Below are positions 30,739 through 38,792 of a stretch of 49,081 nt of DNA, piece after piece. A model generated the notes under the pieces. That model had not been told where the DNA came from. It saw only the letters and a program-made list of their open reading frames with translations, and searched no databases. The position numbers and the translations under genes are program-made. Each line of letters starts with the position of its first letter. Positions within the stretch are counted from its first letter, which is position 1. Origin of the DNA: Candidatus Heimdallarchaeota archaeon (GTDB lineage: Archaea > Asgardarchaeota > Heimdallarchaeia > Heimdallarchaeales > Heimdallarchaeaceae); contig JAHLWR010000025.1 of NCBI GenBank assembly GCA_019057815.1, forward strand, positions 1-49,081. The letters run 5' to 3'.

Positions 30739-31779
30739 ATGCCTATTCTTATTAAATACAAACGTGGGCTTAAAATATGTCGTACAACGGATAATCTAAT
30801 TTTTCTAGCTGATCCCATTTCTGCAAAAGGTGCTCGTGGGTCTCAATCTGTTTTCATTACTCATGCTCATACTGATCATTCTATGGCTTTTCCAAATTCT
30901 GGAACTAAAATCTATTCAAGTAAATTAACAAACGATATTTACCAGGCTCTTACCAGTAAAATCCCTAAAAATGTTCAATTTCTAGACATTAATAAAACTG
31001 AAAAAGTTAAGGGCGTAGATGTTCAACTTCTTCCTGCTGGTCATCTTCTTGGGGCTTCTCAAACCCTTTTCTATTTCGATGAGAAAACGATATTATATAC
31101 TGGCGATATTAGCACAGATAAGATGATTACTGTCCCACAAGCTACTGTTCCAGAGGATGATATTGATACTTTGATTATTGAATCAACATATGGTACTCCC
31201 AATATCTTCTTTGAGCCTAGATCTACCATTAAATTTTCCCTCTTAAAATGGATAATGGACAATCTTCAAAAAAAGCGTGTTCCCGTTATCAATATTGGTT
31301 ATTCTGGTCCAGCTCAAGAAGTAATGGCTTTTCTTAATGAAATGCTTTCAGCTGATATTTATTGTAATGCTAGAGTAAGTGAGGTAAATGAAATTTACAA
31401 ACGGGAAGGCGTTTCCATTAATTGGTACAATTACGATCAATTAAGTGAGGAACCCTTCAGACCAGAAAATAGTATTGTCTTGCTTCCTAGAAGTGCCAAA
31501 AAAACCCCTTCATTTTTAGAAGGGTATAGGCTAGCAAGAGGGATTGTAACTGGACAAGCAGCAAGATTTGCATATTCCAATTTTCAACAATCTTTTCCAT
31601 TTTCGATGCATGCAAACTTTAGAGAACTTCTTGAATTCGTAGAGAGAGTCAATCCAAAGACGGTTTATACAATTTATGGTTATGATTCAGAACTAGCTGC
31701 TGTGATTAGAAACAAATTAAAAATTCCTTCTCGACCACTTAAGGCTATAGGGAAGCCAACACTAGAAGAATATTTCTAA
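30739..31779 (+). CDS. MBL-fold nuclease-like protein (beta-CASP-related, COG1236 type)
   Basis: 346 residues from the ATG at 30739. The metal signature HAHTDH is at residues 42-47, with PAGHLLGASQ supplying another histidine, YTGDIS the aspartate, and ESTYG at about 150-154. The second half (VINIGYSGPAQEVMAFLNEM, LLPRSAKKTPSFLEGYRLARG, FSMHANFRELLEFVERVNPKTVYTIYGYDSELAAVI) follows the CPSF/YSH1-like exonuclease group (for example the 'SxHAxxxEL' motif with its histidine). Probably a DNA or RNA exonuclease; no KH domains as in archaeal CPSF. A GTG at 30724 is an alternative start. Confidence 0.85.
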   Translation: MPILIKYKRGLKICRTTDNLIFLADPISAKGARGSQSVFITHAHTDHSMAFPNSGTKIYSSKLTNDIYQALTSKIPKNVQFLDINKTEKVKGVDVQLLPAGHLLGASQTLFYFDEKTILYTGDISTDKMITVPQATVPEDDIDTLIIESTYGTPNIFFEPRSTIKFSLLKWIMDNLQKKRVPVINIGYSGPAQEVMAFLNEMLSADIYCNARVSEVNEIYKREGVSINWYNYDQLSEEPFRPENSIVLLPRSAKKTPSFLEGYRLARGIVTGQAARFAYSNFQQSFPFSMHANFRELLEFVERVNPKTVYTIYGYDSELAAVIRNKLKIPSRPLKAIGKPTLEEYF

Positions 31780-31837
31780 TTTTTAAAAAATTGAATTGCT
31801 TGTTTTGAAAATAGAAAATTAGAAAATAAGGCAAAAA

Positions 31838-32329
31838 TTAAAGAAGATACTCATCTTCAGTGTCCACTTTTTCTGTAGCTTTTTCAATGACTCTAATTGA
31901 TTCTCCCGATAATGTTACTGGAATCTGAAGATCCATAGCAAGAAGCTCTACTGTTACTTCTTCTTTTCCTATGTTAATATCTATAATTCTTGCTCTTGAT
32001 CCTTTGAATGGTCCGGTAATAACTTCAACAATATCATTGATGTCTACTCCTTCAATAACTGGTCTGGGTATTAGAAAATTCTCTAGTTGATCAATCGGAA
32101 TTTCTTCTGCTCTTGTAGCTCGCGGACGTTTACGGATGTGTCTCACACCTTCAACTAAAAGTTCAACATGGTCTATTGATTCTGCTTCAACAAAAATATA
32201 CCCCTTAAGACCTCCTGGTAATAATATAGAATATATACCTAGATGAGGTCGGTTATCAGCTCTTCGAGCTAGTTGTTCACTCATACTTTGTTCTTGGCCG
32301 ATTGTGGTTCGTAGTGCATAAATTGGCAT
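31838..32329 (-). CDS. spt5: Transcription elongation factor Spt5 (NusG)
   Basis: Archaeal Spt5: N-terminal NGN domain (MPIYALRTTIGQEQSMSEQL, SILLPGGLKGYIFVEAESIDHV, LVEGVRHIRK) followed by a KOW domain (GDVVEVITGPFKG-like: NDIVEVITGPFKGSRARIID, LLAMDLQIPVTLSGESIRVI). It clamps RNA polymerase and increases processivity with Spt4. I start at MPIY (32329); an ATG three codons earlier is possible. It ends the leftward group uL11-SecE-Spt5. Confidence 0.95.
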   Translation of the reverse strand: MPIYALRTTIGQEQSMSEQLARRADNRPHLGIYSILLPGGLKGYIFVEAESIDHVELLVEGVRHIRKRPRATRAEEIPIDQLENFLIPRPVIEGVDINDIVEVITGPFKGSRARIIDINIGKEEVTVELLAMDLQIPVTLSGESIRVIEKATEKVDTEDEYLL

Positions 32330-32362
32330 GCAATTCACTTCTTTCGGAGTTTTGCTAAATTA

Positions 32363-32554
32363 TTAACTGATTGCACTCATGAGTGTTGAGAATAGCAAAT
32401 GTAGTACAAACCCTACTGCACCAATTATTAAAATACCTATCAGACTCATTTTGGTAGTGATTGATATTTCCTTTCTCGTGGGTCTCTTTGCATGACGAAG
32501 CAAACGCCTACTACTAATAATGAAATTGCGGGTTTTTACTACGAATTTACTCAT
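32363..32554 (-). CDS. secE: Protein translocase subunit SecE (Sec61 gamma)
   Basis: 63 residues with an amphipathic basic N-terminal helix (KTRNFIISSRRLLRHAKRPTRKEISITTKM) and one C-terminal membrane helix (LIGILIIGAVGFVLHLLFSTL). This is the canonical Sec61-gamma layout, with the conserved 'RPTRKE' hinge. It clamps the SecY channel. Gene order uL11-secE-spt5 differs from the common archaeal secE-spt5-uL11 order. Confidence 0.93.
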   Translation of the reverse strand: MSKFVVKTRNFIISSRRLLRHAKRPTRKEISITTKMSLIGILIIGAVGFVLHLLFSTLMSAIS

Positions 32555-32619
32555 TGATATACCTCATTCATGAAATTTAATGGCGATTTGTTTGATTACT
32601 TAACAAAGTTTAGGGGAAA

Positions 32620-33117
32620 TCACTCTTCTGCTTTGGCAAGAACATCTTTATACTCACCTTTGTCTATTTCTTTCTGAACTTCTCGAGGATCTTTATCTTC
32701 ACAAGTGACCCCCATACAAACCATAGTTCCTAGAACTTCTTTACAAGCCGCATCTAACGTTGCAGCAGTTAAATCCGACCATTTGGCTTTAGTAGCATTT
32801 ATCAACTGTTCAAATGTTATGTTACCAACTATATTTGTATTGGGTTCTCCAGAAGCTTTGGAAAGTCCAGCTTCTTTTAACACTAGAGCAGAAGCAGGAG
32901 GAATACCAATTTCAAGATCGAAATTACGAGTCTTCTTATTTACTGTAATTTTTACGGGAACTTTCATTCCTGTATATGCTTTAGTTTTATTGTTGATTTC
33001 ATCAACAACTTGTTTAATGTTAACTCCAAGTGGACCTAGTGATGGTCCCATTGCTCCACCTGGAGATGCTTTGCCGCCTTCGACTAGAAGATCAACAGTT
33101 ACTAAATCAGCTGACAT
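32620..33117 (-). CDS. rpl11: Ribosomal protein uL11
   Basis: 165 residues with both uL11 domains: VDLLVEGGKASPGGAMGPSLGPLGVN at the N-terminus (the proline/glycine-rich factor-binding helix) and the rRNA-binding C-terminal domain (INATKAKWSDLTAATLDAACKEVLGTMVCMGVTCE). The acidic tail after it is short. uL1, uL10 and P1 normally follow uL11 in archaea but are absent here. Confidence 0.97.
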   Translation of the reverse strand: MSADLVTVDLLVEGGKASPGGAMGPSLGPLGVNIKQVVDEINNKTKAYTGMKVPVKITVNKKTRNFDLEIGIPPASALVLKEAGLSKASGEPNTNIVGNITFEQLINATKAKWSDLTAATLDAACKEVLGTMVCMGVTCEDKDPREVQKEIDKGEYKDVLAKAEE

Positions 33118-33478
33118 AGGTTTCCCCTCAATGTAATAAGCTTAAACTCTATTCAGAAGCAAAAGAAACGTTACTTAAAGGTAGCGATGTTTAACAAAAG
33201 CAAAGCATCAGTTTAGTGGCTACAATCGAGCTTAATTTAAATTAATTTAGCTTAATTGGGAAAACGTGTGTTTTATATCACATTTTTACCTTATTGGAAT
33301 TTTTTATTCCTTCTTCCCACTTATAAAAATTACCTAATTATTCAACTTATACTGCCTTTTTATGCGCGTACTGTGTCCTTGCACTATTTTAAAAATAAAA
33401 TATGTTTGACACACTTACAAGAAAACCTTTATAATAAAAAGCAGAACTTTCAATTCGTAGCAGTTTGGAGTATTAACA
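33118..33478. other. Divergent intergenic region uL11 / LSm
   Basis: About 360 AT-rich bases between two divergent information-processing operons; no gene that I can support. It should hold both promoters. CTTTATAATAAAAAGC around 33426-33441 is the likely TATA element of the LSm gene (start 33479). The 78-residue frame at 33256-33492 is aromatic-rich and unconvincing. Confidence 0.5.
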
Positions 33479-33709
33479 ATGAGTTCTACTAATAAGCCAA
33501 TGGATTTACTTAACCAATCGCGCGAAAAAAGAGTTCTTATTAGATTAAGAGGAAATAGAAGAATGAGAGGAATTCTCAAGAGCTATGATATACATTTGAA
33601 CTTAACATTAACAGATGCCGAAGAAATTGGTGATGAAGGAAGTAATAAACTTGGTGAGGTCATTGTCCGTGGAGACAATGTAATAATGGTAAGTCCTCCA
33701 CCTCAATAA
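33479..33709 (+). CDS. LSm (Sm-like) RNA-binding protein
   Basis: 76-residue Sm-fold protein. Sm1 motif KRVLIRLRGNRRMRGILKSYDIHLNLTL and Sm2 motif LGEVIVRGDNVIMVSP are intact, including the aspartate and asparagine of the RNA-binding pocket (DIHLN) and the RGDN loop. Forms heptameric rings binding U-rich RNA. It is followed after 21 bases by eL37, the standard archaeal pairing. Confidence 0.97.
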   Translation: MSSTNKPMDLLNQSREKRVLIRLRGNRRMRGILKSYDIHLNLTLTDAEEIGDEGSNKLGEVIVRGDNVIMVSPPPQ

Positions 33710-33730
33710 TGAATAAGAAGGTTGGATAGT

Positions 33731-33895
33731 ATGACAAAAGGAACCCCCAGTTTTGGGAAACACAATAAAGGGTCACCCCACATAATCTGCAGACGTTGTG
33801 GAAACCGATCTTTTCATCGAAGACATAAACAATGTGCTTCTTGTGGTTTTGGTAAAACATCTACTATTAGAAATTATGCCTGGAACAAAAATTAG
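33731..33895 (+). CDS. rpl37e: Ribosomal protein eL37
   Basis: 54-residue zinc-ribbon protein starting [20 protein letters not shown], with zinc ligands in CRRCG and CASCG, and ending in [11 protein letters not shown]. Typical of archaeal eL37 and in its conserved position after LSm; a 21-base gap suggests one operon. Confidence 0.96.
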   Translation: MTKGTPSFGKHNKGSPHIICRRCGNRSFHRRHKQCASCGFGKTSTIRNYAWNKN

Positions 33896-33919
33896 GAAAC
33901 CTCACAATTTCCTTATTTT

Positions 33920-33992
33920 GGGCCGGTAGATCAGCTGGAAGATCGCTTGCTTGGCATGCAAGAGGCCTCGGGTTCAAGTCCCGACCGGTCCA
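33920..33992 (+). tRNA. tRNA-Ala (GGC), no intron
   Basis: Acceptor GGGCCGG/CCGGTCC (one G-T at pair 3), anticodon stem CTTGC/GCAAG around TTGGCAT (anticodon GGC), T-arm CTCGG-GTTCAAG-style loop with CCGA. CCA encoded at 33993-33995. It lies only 24 bases after eL37 and may be read from the same transcript. Confidence 0.93.
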
Positions 33993-34132
33993 CCACTTCC
34001 CAATTTTGTATCAAATGTTTTCTTTTCTAATTTTGTTGGTTTTCAAAGAAAATATTTTGATAAAATGATGGAAGATTTTACCATTCGCGCACCTTAAATA
34101 GATTTTTATATTATAGTTGAAGTAAGTTTTTT

Positions 34133-35803
34133 ATGGAAAAGTCGTACGATGAGAACCTTGCTCGACTAATGTCAGAAGCTCGTGACCTGTTGAAAAGTGC
34201 GAATTTTACCGAGTCTGCCATGAAATATCTTGAAGCAGCAAAGAATCAAGATGCTGCTAGAGGCATTGAACATGCAAAAGATCTTTATATGGAAGCAATT
34301 AGAGGTTTCATTCACGCATCTGAGGATTATAAAGATAAAAAACAATTCAGAAAGAGTTCTGAAAATCTTTTTTATGTTGCTCAAATTTACAAGCAACTGA
34401 ATGCAAAAGATGATTGGGTAGCGGCTACAAAAGCAATAGTGGAAGATTTAATTAACGCTGCTCAAGAATATTTGCTTTGGAGTGATTACAATAAAGCAGT
34501 AGTACTTATTTCATCAGCGTGTTTTTTCCTCTTTTCAATTGAGGATTTTACAACCGCAGAACAACTCTATTCTCAATATATAAGTCAGATTCAAAATGAT
34601 CCTGGTTTTACGTCAGCTCAACAAATTCTCTATGCAGCAGGACATGCTATTAAAGCGGTAAAAGAAATTGATACTCAAGCTCTTATCAACGCTCAACAAT
34701 TAGTGGGTAATCAACTTAAACCTGGATTAAACCAAATTATGGGGGACCTATTTTTCCCTGCAATAGACAGTGCTGTAGACACAGTGGTGAAAAAATTCCG
34801 CTCAAAAATTAAGTTACCAAAAATTGTTCCTGAGTTAAAAATATCTAAGGATTTAGTTCTAGGCAATCCCACATCTCTAGTAATAACTATTGAAAATGAA
34901 GGTGAAGGGAACGCATTTAATATTCAACTACAACTGAGTTTACCCGAGGAAATTGAACTTTTGGATGGATTGAAAGATTTTATCATTGAAGATTTACCTG
35001 CAAAGCAAAGTGAGGATAATGAACTTCTCATAAGATGTCTTTCAGCTACAGGGGAATCAATTCATGAAATCAGTGCTACTATTATATATTATGATCAATT
35101 ACAAACTAAGCAAACCATGATGATTGGGCCATATGAGTTAATATTCCGCGAGAAAAGCCTTGTAAACGAGCTTGAAAAATCCATAACAGAACTAACAACA
35201 CTGAGTGATGAGTACTATCAAAAACTTGCAAACACTAAACTTCTACCAGAAGAAGTTTGTGAAGAAATTTATTCGATTGTTCCTATAATTCTTAAAAGAT
35301 CAGAAGAAGAGATAAAATCTGAAAATTTCGACGTTGTACAGACAAACATTGAAATTATCAAAAATATTCACCAAATTGCAGATAGCTTAACGAAAGAAGA
35401 GTTCGTTAATTCTATAAAAGAAACTCAAAACCAGAAGATTGAGGAAAAAGTCAGAGATGCAATGATAACTTTAAAAGAAGAATTGGAACAATCATATGAA
35501 GAACGTTCTGAACAAATGAAACAAGAGTTACTACTCCAAAAAGAAACTGAAATTGCGAATATACAAGAACAACTGCGTAAACAGAAAGATGCAGAATTAG
35601 AAGAATTAATGGCTAAGCTCAATGAAGAACACACAAAGGAGTTAGAAGAGGCTAGGCAAGAAATAAGAACAGAAATGGCAAAGGAGTTAGAAGAATATAA
35701 TCAAAGATTCGACATTGAAAAGAAACAAGCCCTAGAAGAACAAGAAGCTCTATTACGTGATGAATTCCAAAAACAACTCTCTGATGCACAAAATCACAAA
35801 TGA
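34133..35803 (+). CDS. Alpha-solenoid + beta-sandwich + coiled-coil protein (SNAP-like N-terminus)
   Basis: 556 residues in three parts. Residues ~1-230 are helical hairpins resembling TPR/alpha-SNAP repeats (ARDLLKSANFTESAMKYLEA, AIRGFIHASEDYKDKKQFRK, NAAQEYLLWSDYNKAVVLIS, FTTAEQLYSQYIS). Residues ~235-340 look like an immunoglobulin-like beta-sandwich (LKISKDLVLGNPTSLVITIE, FNIQLQLSLPEEIELLDGL, HEISATIIYYDQLQ). From ~410 to the end is a long charged coiled coil. No membrane helix. The solenoid-sandwich combination recalls eukaryotic trafficking adaptors but function is unknown. A TATA-like TTAAATA lies near 34093-34099. Confidence 0.7.
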   Translation: MEKSYDENLARLMSEARDLLKSANFTESAMKYLEAAKNQDAARGIEHAKDLYMEAIRGFIHASEDYKDKKQFRKSSENLFYVAQIYKQLNAKDDWVAATKAIVEDLINAAQEYLLWSDYNKAVVLISSACFFLFSIEDFTTAEQLYSQYISQIQNDPGFTSAQQILYAAGHAIKAVKEIDTQALINAQQLVGNQLKPGLNQIMGDLFFPAIDSAVDTVVKKFRSKIKLPKIVPELKISKDLVLGNPTSLVITIENEGEGNAFNIQLQLSLPEEIELLDGLKDFIIEDLPAKQSEDNELLIRCLSATGESIHEISATIIYYDQLQTKQTMMIGPYELIFREKSLVNELEKSITELTTLSDEYYQKLANTKLLPEEVCEEIYSIVPIILKRSEEEIKSENFDVVQTNIEIIKNIHQIADSLTKEEFVNSIKETQNQKIEEKVRDAMITLKEELEQSYEERSEQMKQELLLQKETEIANIQEQLRKQKDAELEELMAKLNEEHTKELEEARQEIRTEMAKELEEYNQRFDIEKKQALEEQEALLRDEFQKQLSDAQNHK

Positions 35804-35818
35804 TGTTGTACAATACTT

Positions 35819-36238
35819 CTAGTCTATACCCATTCTTTTTTTTATTACTATTTCTTTTTTAATTGTGTTTATTTGAACTATATCACCTGTTTTTATTTCA
35901 CTAAAGATGTCGCTCTCTGGTTTGTCTACTAAAGGAATGTCTGCTAGAATCGCTCCTGTAATAACTATTGCTTCTGCAGTGTTGACTATTAAACCAAGGG
36001 GAGCAACACCATTTACTTGTAAACCATATATTATGTAGGAACCAACTGTAGATCCTTTGCTTTCGGGAAACATAAAAATCTTATTAGCAATGCTTTTTCC
36101 ATATAGTGGATTTGATTTATCTAGAATTTTTCCTGTTTCAGGATCAACATCGCCATAAAATGAAATAGGAAGTAGTGAAACAATGGCTTGTCCTTCTTTT
36201 TTTCCTTCAACAATTGGTCTAATAGTAATTGACTTCAT
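35819..36238 (-). CDS. Phosphomevalonate dehydratase small subunit (aconitase X swivel)
   Basis: 139-residue aconitase-X swivelling domain (DUF126 type). Motifs: EGQAIVSLLPISFYGDVDPE, IFMFPESKGSTVGSYIIYGL, PLGLIVNTAEAIVITGAILA and IPLVDKP. With the large subunit it forms the archaeal enzyme that dehydrates (R)-5-phosphomevalonate to trans-anhydromevalonate 5-phosphate in the modified mevalonate route. The start overlaps the large-subunit stop by 4 bases, so expression is coupled. Confidence 0.93.
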   Translation of the reverse strand: MKSITIRPIVEGKKEGQAIVSLLPISFYGDVDPETGKILDKSNPLYGKSIANKIFMFPESKGSTVGSYIIYGLQVNGVAPLGLIVNTAEAIVITGAILADIPLVDKPESDIFSEIKTGDIVQINTIKKEIVIKKRMGID

Positions 36239-37434
36239 TCTGTCACGCTCCTTAGAATGTGATTAAGTGATTTGAACGTTACTTTAGTCTGTTTGCTATT
36301 AGAGAGATATTTTGATGCTTTTGCTGAGTTGGTGAGAATATGTTTATACTTTGTTCTAATTATTGGCGACACTACCATACATGTGTCTGTGAAAATTTCA
36401 ACTCCTTTCCTTTCGAGAAAACGTTGAATAGATTGAAATTTTTTGCTATGAGACACCTTTTGTGCAGTAAAAACCCAAAATTTTACATTTTTCTTTAAAA
36501 TCTTATCTTCAAAGAAATTATGAATAATAAGCAATTCTACTAAACTTGCATGAGGACATCCTATTGCAACTAAGTCAAAATCAGTTTCTTTTTGAGCGAA
36601 AAAATCATATACACTTTGCTTTTCAGATTCAGAAAATATGATTCTTTCTTTAATATTATTCAAACTAGTAATATCACTCTCTGGAGTCAAGTTCTTTACA
36701 TGAAATAATGTCACACTTCCAGATGCTGCCATTGCTGACGAAAGCATTTTTGCTTCATTAACGGATAATTGGGGTAACCCGGTAATAAAAGGTGTTTCAC
36801 CGTGAAAGTTTTTACCATACCAGTATCCTAAAGCAGAGAAATCTGATAAACTGTTAAGATTTGTTTCAACATTCACCTTTATTGTAGGTTGTCTTTTTTC
36901 AGTTAAATGAAAATCATACTCAGATGTAAAACCTGTTAGAGCAGCAGCTAGTGATGAAGGACCGCCTTCTCTATTTGTTCTAGCACCAAAAAAACTATTT
37001 GCCATCACTACAGCTGATGATTCACTCCAAGCTAGATGTTCACCATAATTTGGTTGATTGCCAATCAAATATGGAGTGCAAGTCAGTGTTGTTTCTATTC
37101 CCATTTCTTTGTATTTCTCAATTATCTGAAATTGTTTTTCAGCAAACTTCTTACTGATTCCCATTTTCTCCCAATTTTCTCTATCCATTCCTGCAGGGTT
37201 CAACCAACTTGGAACTTTGACTTTCACTTTCTCTTTCGAAAATAGATTAAAAAATGAGAATATAGCTTCACCTACTGTAAAATAGGAAACACCTGCAATT
37301 TGAGCACTTTTTATTGGTATAAGCTTTTCTGCTTCATTGATTTCTCCAATTTTTACGATAAGTTTCATATTTATTGCGATAACCTCTCCCATTTCACCTT
37401 CTAACATCTTTTCTTGGTTTTTTGTTAGAAACAT
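36235..37434 (-). CDS. Phosphomevalonate dehydratase large subunit (aconitase X)
   Basis: 399-residue catalytic subunit of the aconitase-X family. Typical openings FLTKNQEKMLEGEMGEVIA and PIKSAQIAGVSYFTVGE are present, with NPAGMDRENW, CTPYLIGNQPNYGEHLAWSE, the substrate loop NSFFGARTNREGGPSSLAAA, GCPHASLVEL (Fe-S/substrate cysteine region) and CMVVSP near the end. Works with the adjacent small subunit in isoprenoid lipid synthesis. No other mevalonate genes are in the window. Confidence 0.94.
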   Translation of the reverse strand: MFLTKNQEKMLEGEMGEVIAINMKLIVKIGEINEAEKLIPIKSAQIAGVSYFTVGEAIFSFFNLFSKEKVKVKVPSWLNPAGMDRENWEKMGISKKFAEKQFQIIEKYKEMGIETTLTCTPYLIGNQPNYGEHLAWSESSAVVMANSFFGARTNREGGPSSLAAALTGFTSEYDFHLTEKRQPTIKVNVETNLNSLSDFSALGYWYGKNFHGETPFITGLPQLSVNEAKMLSSAMAASGSVTLFHVKNLTPESDITSLNNIKERIIFSESEKQSVYDFFAQKETDFDLVAIGCPHASLVELLIIHNFFEDKILKKNVKFWVFTAQKVSHSKKFQSIQRFLERKGVEIFTDTCMVVSPIIRTKYKHILTNSAKASKYLSNSKQTKVTFKSLNHILRSVTE

Positions 37435-37456
37435 TTATGTCACAATTTCCACGATT

Positions 37457-38089
37457 TCAATTATTGTTTGAATACGTACAACTAGTTTTTATGGGGCATT
37501 TTACGCATTTTGGATTGTTCTTTAAGCAGATATTTTTTGCGTGTTGAACAATCAATGCATGGTATTCGTTAAATATCTGAGTTTTATTTTGTAAATTTCT
37601 AATAAGTAGTCTTTGGAGCTCATCATAGTTATTATATTCGTAAATTCCTAGTCTTTTAAATATACGGAAAGCGTAAGAGTCGACAACAAAAACTGGCTTA
37701 TTAAACCAATAGAGAAGAATAGAATCAGCTGTTTCTGGACCAATTCCATTTACTTCAAGAAGTTCATCACGAGAGGGACGTGGATTTATATCTAATAAAT
37801 TCATTAAATTTTTCAACCTTTTTGCTTTAGCATTAAAATATCCCGTTGAACGAATAAGTTTCCCCAAATCCTCTAACGAGATACTTCTCAAACAATCTAT
37901 GGATAAACAATTTGCATGTTTAAGTTTTTCAAGAGCTTTCTCTACATTATTCCAACTTGTTTGTTGAGCTAGAACCGCACCAACAGCGATTTCTAAACCT
38001 TCTCCTGGCCACCAATTTTGTTTTCCGTAAAAATCAGATAGTTTTTTATATATGCTATTAATCCTCTCTTTCATATTATAAAGCTCCAC
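37457..38089 (-). CDS. HhH-GPD DNA glycosylase, 3-methyladenine glycosylase III-like
   Basis: 210-residue Endonuclease III-superfamily glycosylase with a [4Fe-4S] cluster (C188, C195, C198, C204; spacing C-x6-C-x2-C-x5-C). The helix-hairpin-helix is VNGIGPETADSILLY (113-127); catalytic aspartate D137 is in FVVDSYAFR. Residue 119 is glutamate where EndoIII has the Schiff-base lysine, so the enzyme should be a monofunctional glycosylase without lyase activity. The GPETADSILLY wording matches MagIII-type 3-methyladenine glycosylases. It repairs alkylated or otherwise damaged bases. Confidence 0.85.
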   Translation of the reverse strand: MELYNMKERINSIYKKLSDFYGKQNWWPGEGLEIAVGAVLAQQTSWNNVEKALEKLKHANCLSIDCLRSISLEDLGKLIRSTGYFNAKAKRLKNLMNLLDINPRPSRDELLEVNGIGPETADSILLYWFNKPVFVVDSYAFRIFKRLGIYEYNNYDELQRLLIRNLQNKTQIFNEYHALIVQHAKNICLKNNPKCVKCPIKTSCTYSNNN

Positions 38090-38179
38090 GAAAGCTCGAA
38101 TAACTACATTCTATTAAGTTTTTGTTTTTAAATCTTAAAACTTAAATCGTCAGACGCATTTCAATAACTAGGGATAGTA

Positions 38180-38773
38180 TTGAGTGCAAAAGATACGATG
38201 GAAGAATTCATGACAGTTGATTGTCCAGCTTGTAATAGTAATAATACAAAAGTGACGCAGAAAATAATGGATATCCCCCATTTCCCTAACATTTGGTTGT
38301 TCGTGTTGGTTTGCCGTGAGTGTAAATATAAATATACTGATTTCATAAATCTAAACGTCAAGGAACCCACACGTTATGTCTATCATGCAAAAAATTCTGA
38401 TGATTATACGACAAAAATTATTCGAGCTTCAAATGGTACTATACGTTTTCCTCAAATTGGTGCAATGATTGAACCTGGCCCTAATGCTGTGAGTTTTATA
38501 AATAATATAGAAGGAGTTCTTAGAGATATTCAAGGAAAAGCACGTTTTTTATTAAGGGATGCAGTAACTGAAGAAGAAAAGCAGAGAATATTAAACTTTG
38601 ATAGTATGATTGATGAATACATCCTTAAAGGTCTACCAATTGATGTAATTGTAGAAGATCCTTTTGGTAATTCTACAATTGTACCTTTTGATTCAAATAA
38701 GCTTGAAACCGAAAAATTATCTCCTGAAGAATCTGAAAAACTTAAAACTAGCTTTAGTGAATTTCAAGTATAA
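38180..38773 (+). CDS. zpr1: ZPR1-type zinc finger protein
   Basis: Single ZPR1 module of 197 residues. The C4 zinc finger is CPAC (C15, C18) and CREC (C45, C48), followed by the beta-rich A-domain (TRYVYHAKNSDDYTTKIIRA, FPQIGAMIEPGPNAVSFINN, IEGVLRDIQGKARFLL). Eukaryotic ZPR1 is a chaperone for elongation factor eEF1A; the archaeal role is probably similar. The start given is TTG; an ATG at 38198 just upstream of the finger is an alternative. It is followed closely by EndoQ on the same strand. Confidence 0.92.
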   Translation: MSAKDTMEEFMTVDCPACNSNNTKVTQKIMDIPHFPNIWLFVLVCRECKYKYTDFINLNVKEPTRYVYHAKNSDDYTTKIIRASNGTIRFPQIGAMIEPGPNAVSFINNIEGVLRDIQGKARFLLRDAVTEEEKQRILNFDSMIDEYILKGLPIDVIVEDPFGNSTIVPFDSNKLETEKLSPEESEKLKTSFSEFQV

Positions 38774-38792
38774 AGGAGGACTGAGAACTTTG
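38774..38792 (+). promoter_or_regulatory. Strong SD deciding TTG start of endoQ
   Basis: AAAGGAGG begins within the ZPR1 stop codon and ends 10 bases before TTG 38790. Good SD sites are scarce in this window, so it supports this start and translational re-initiation after ZPR1. Confidence 0.65.

Noticed and set aside
30570-30755. 61-residue rightward frame before the MBL nuclease
   Set aside because: Overlaps the MBL gene start in a different frame and has non-protein-like composition.
33256-33492. 78-residue rightward frame before LSm
   Set aside because: Aromatic-rich translation of AT-rich promoter DNA that runs into the LSm start in another register.
38664-38789. 42-residue N-terminal extension of EndoQ
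   Set aside because: Overlaps ZPR1 in another frame; translation is basic and non-PHP, while a strong SD supports the TTG at 38790.
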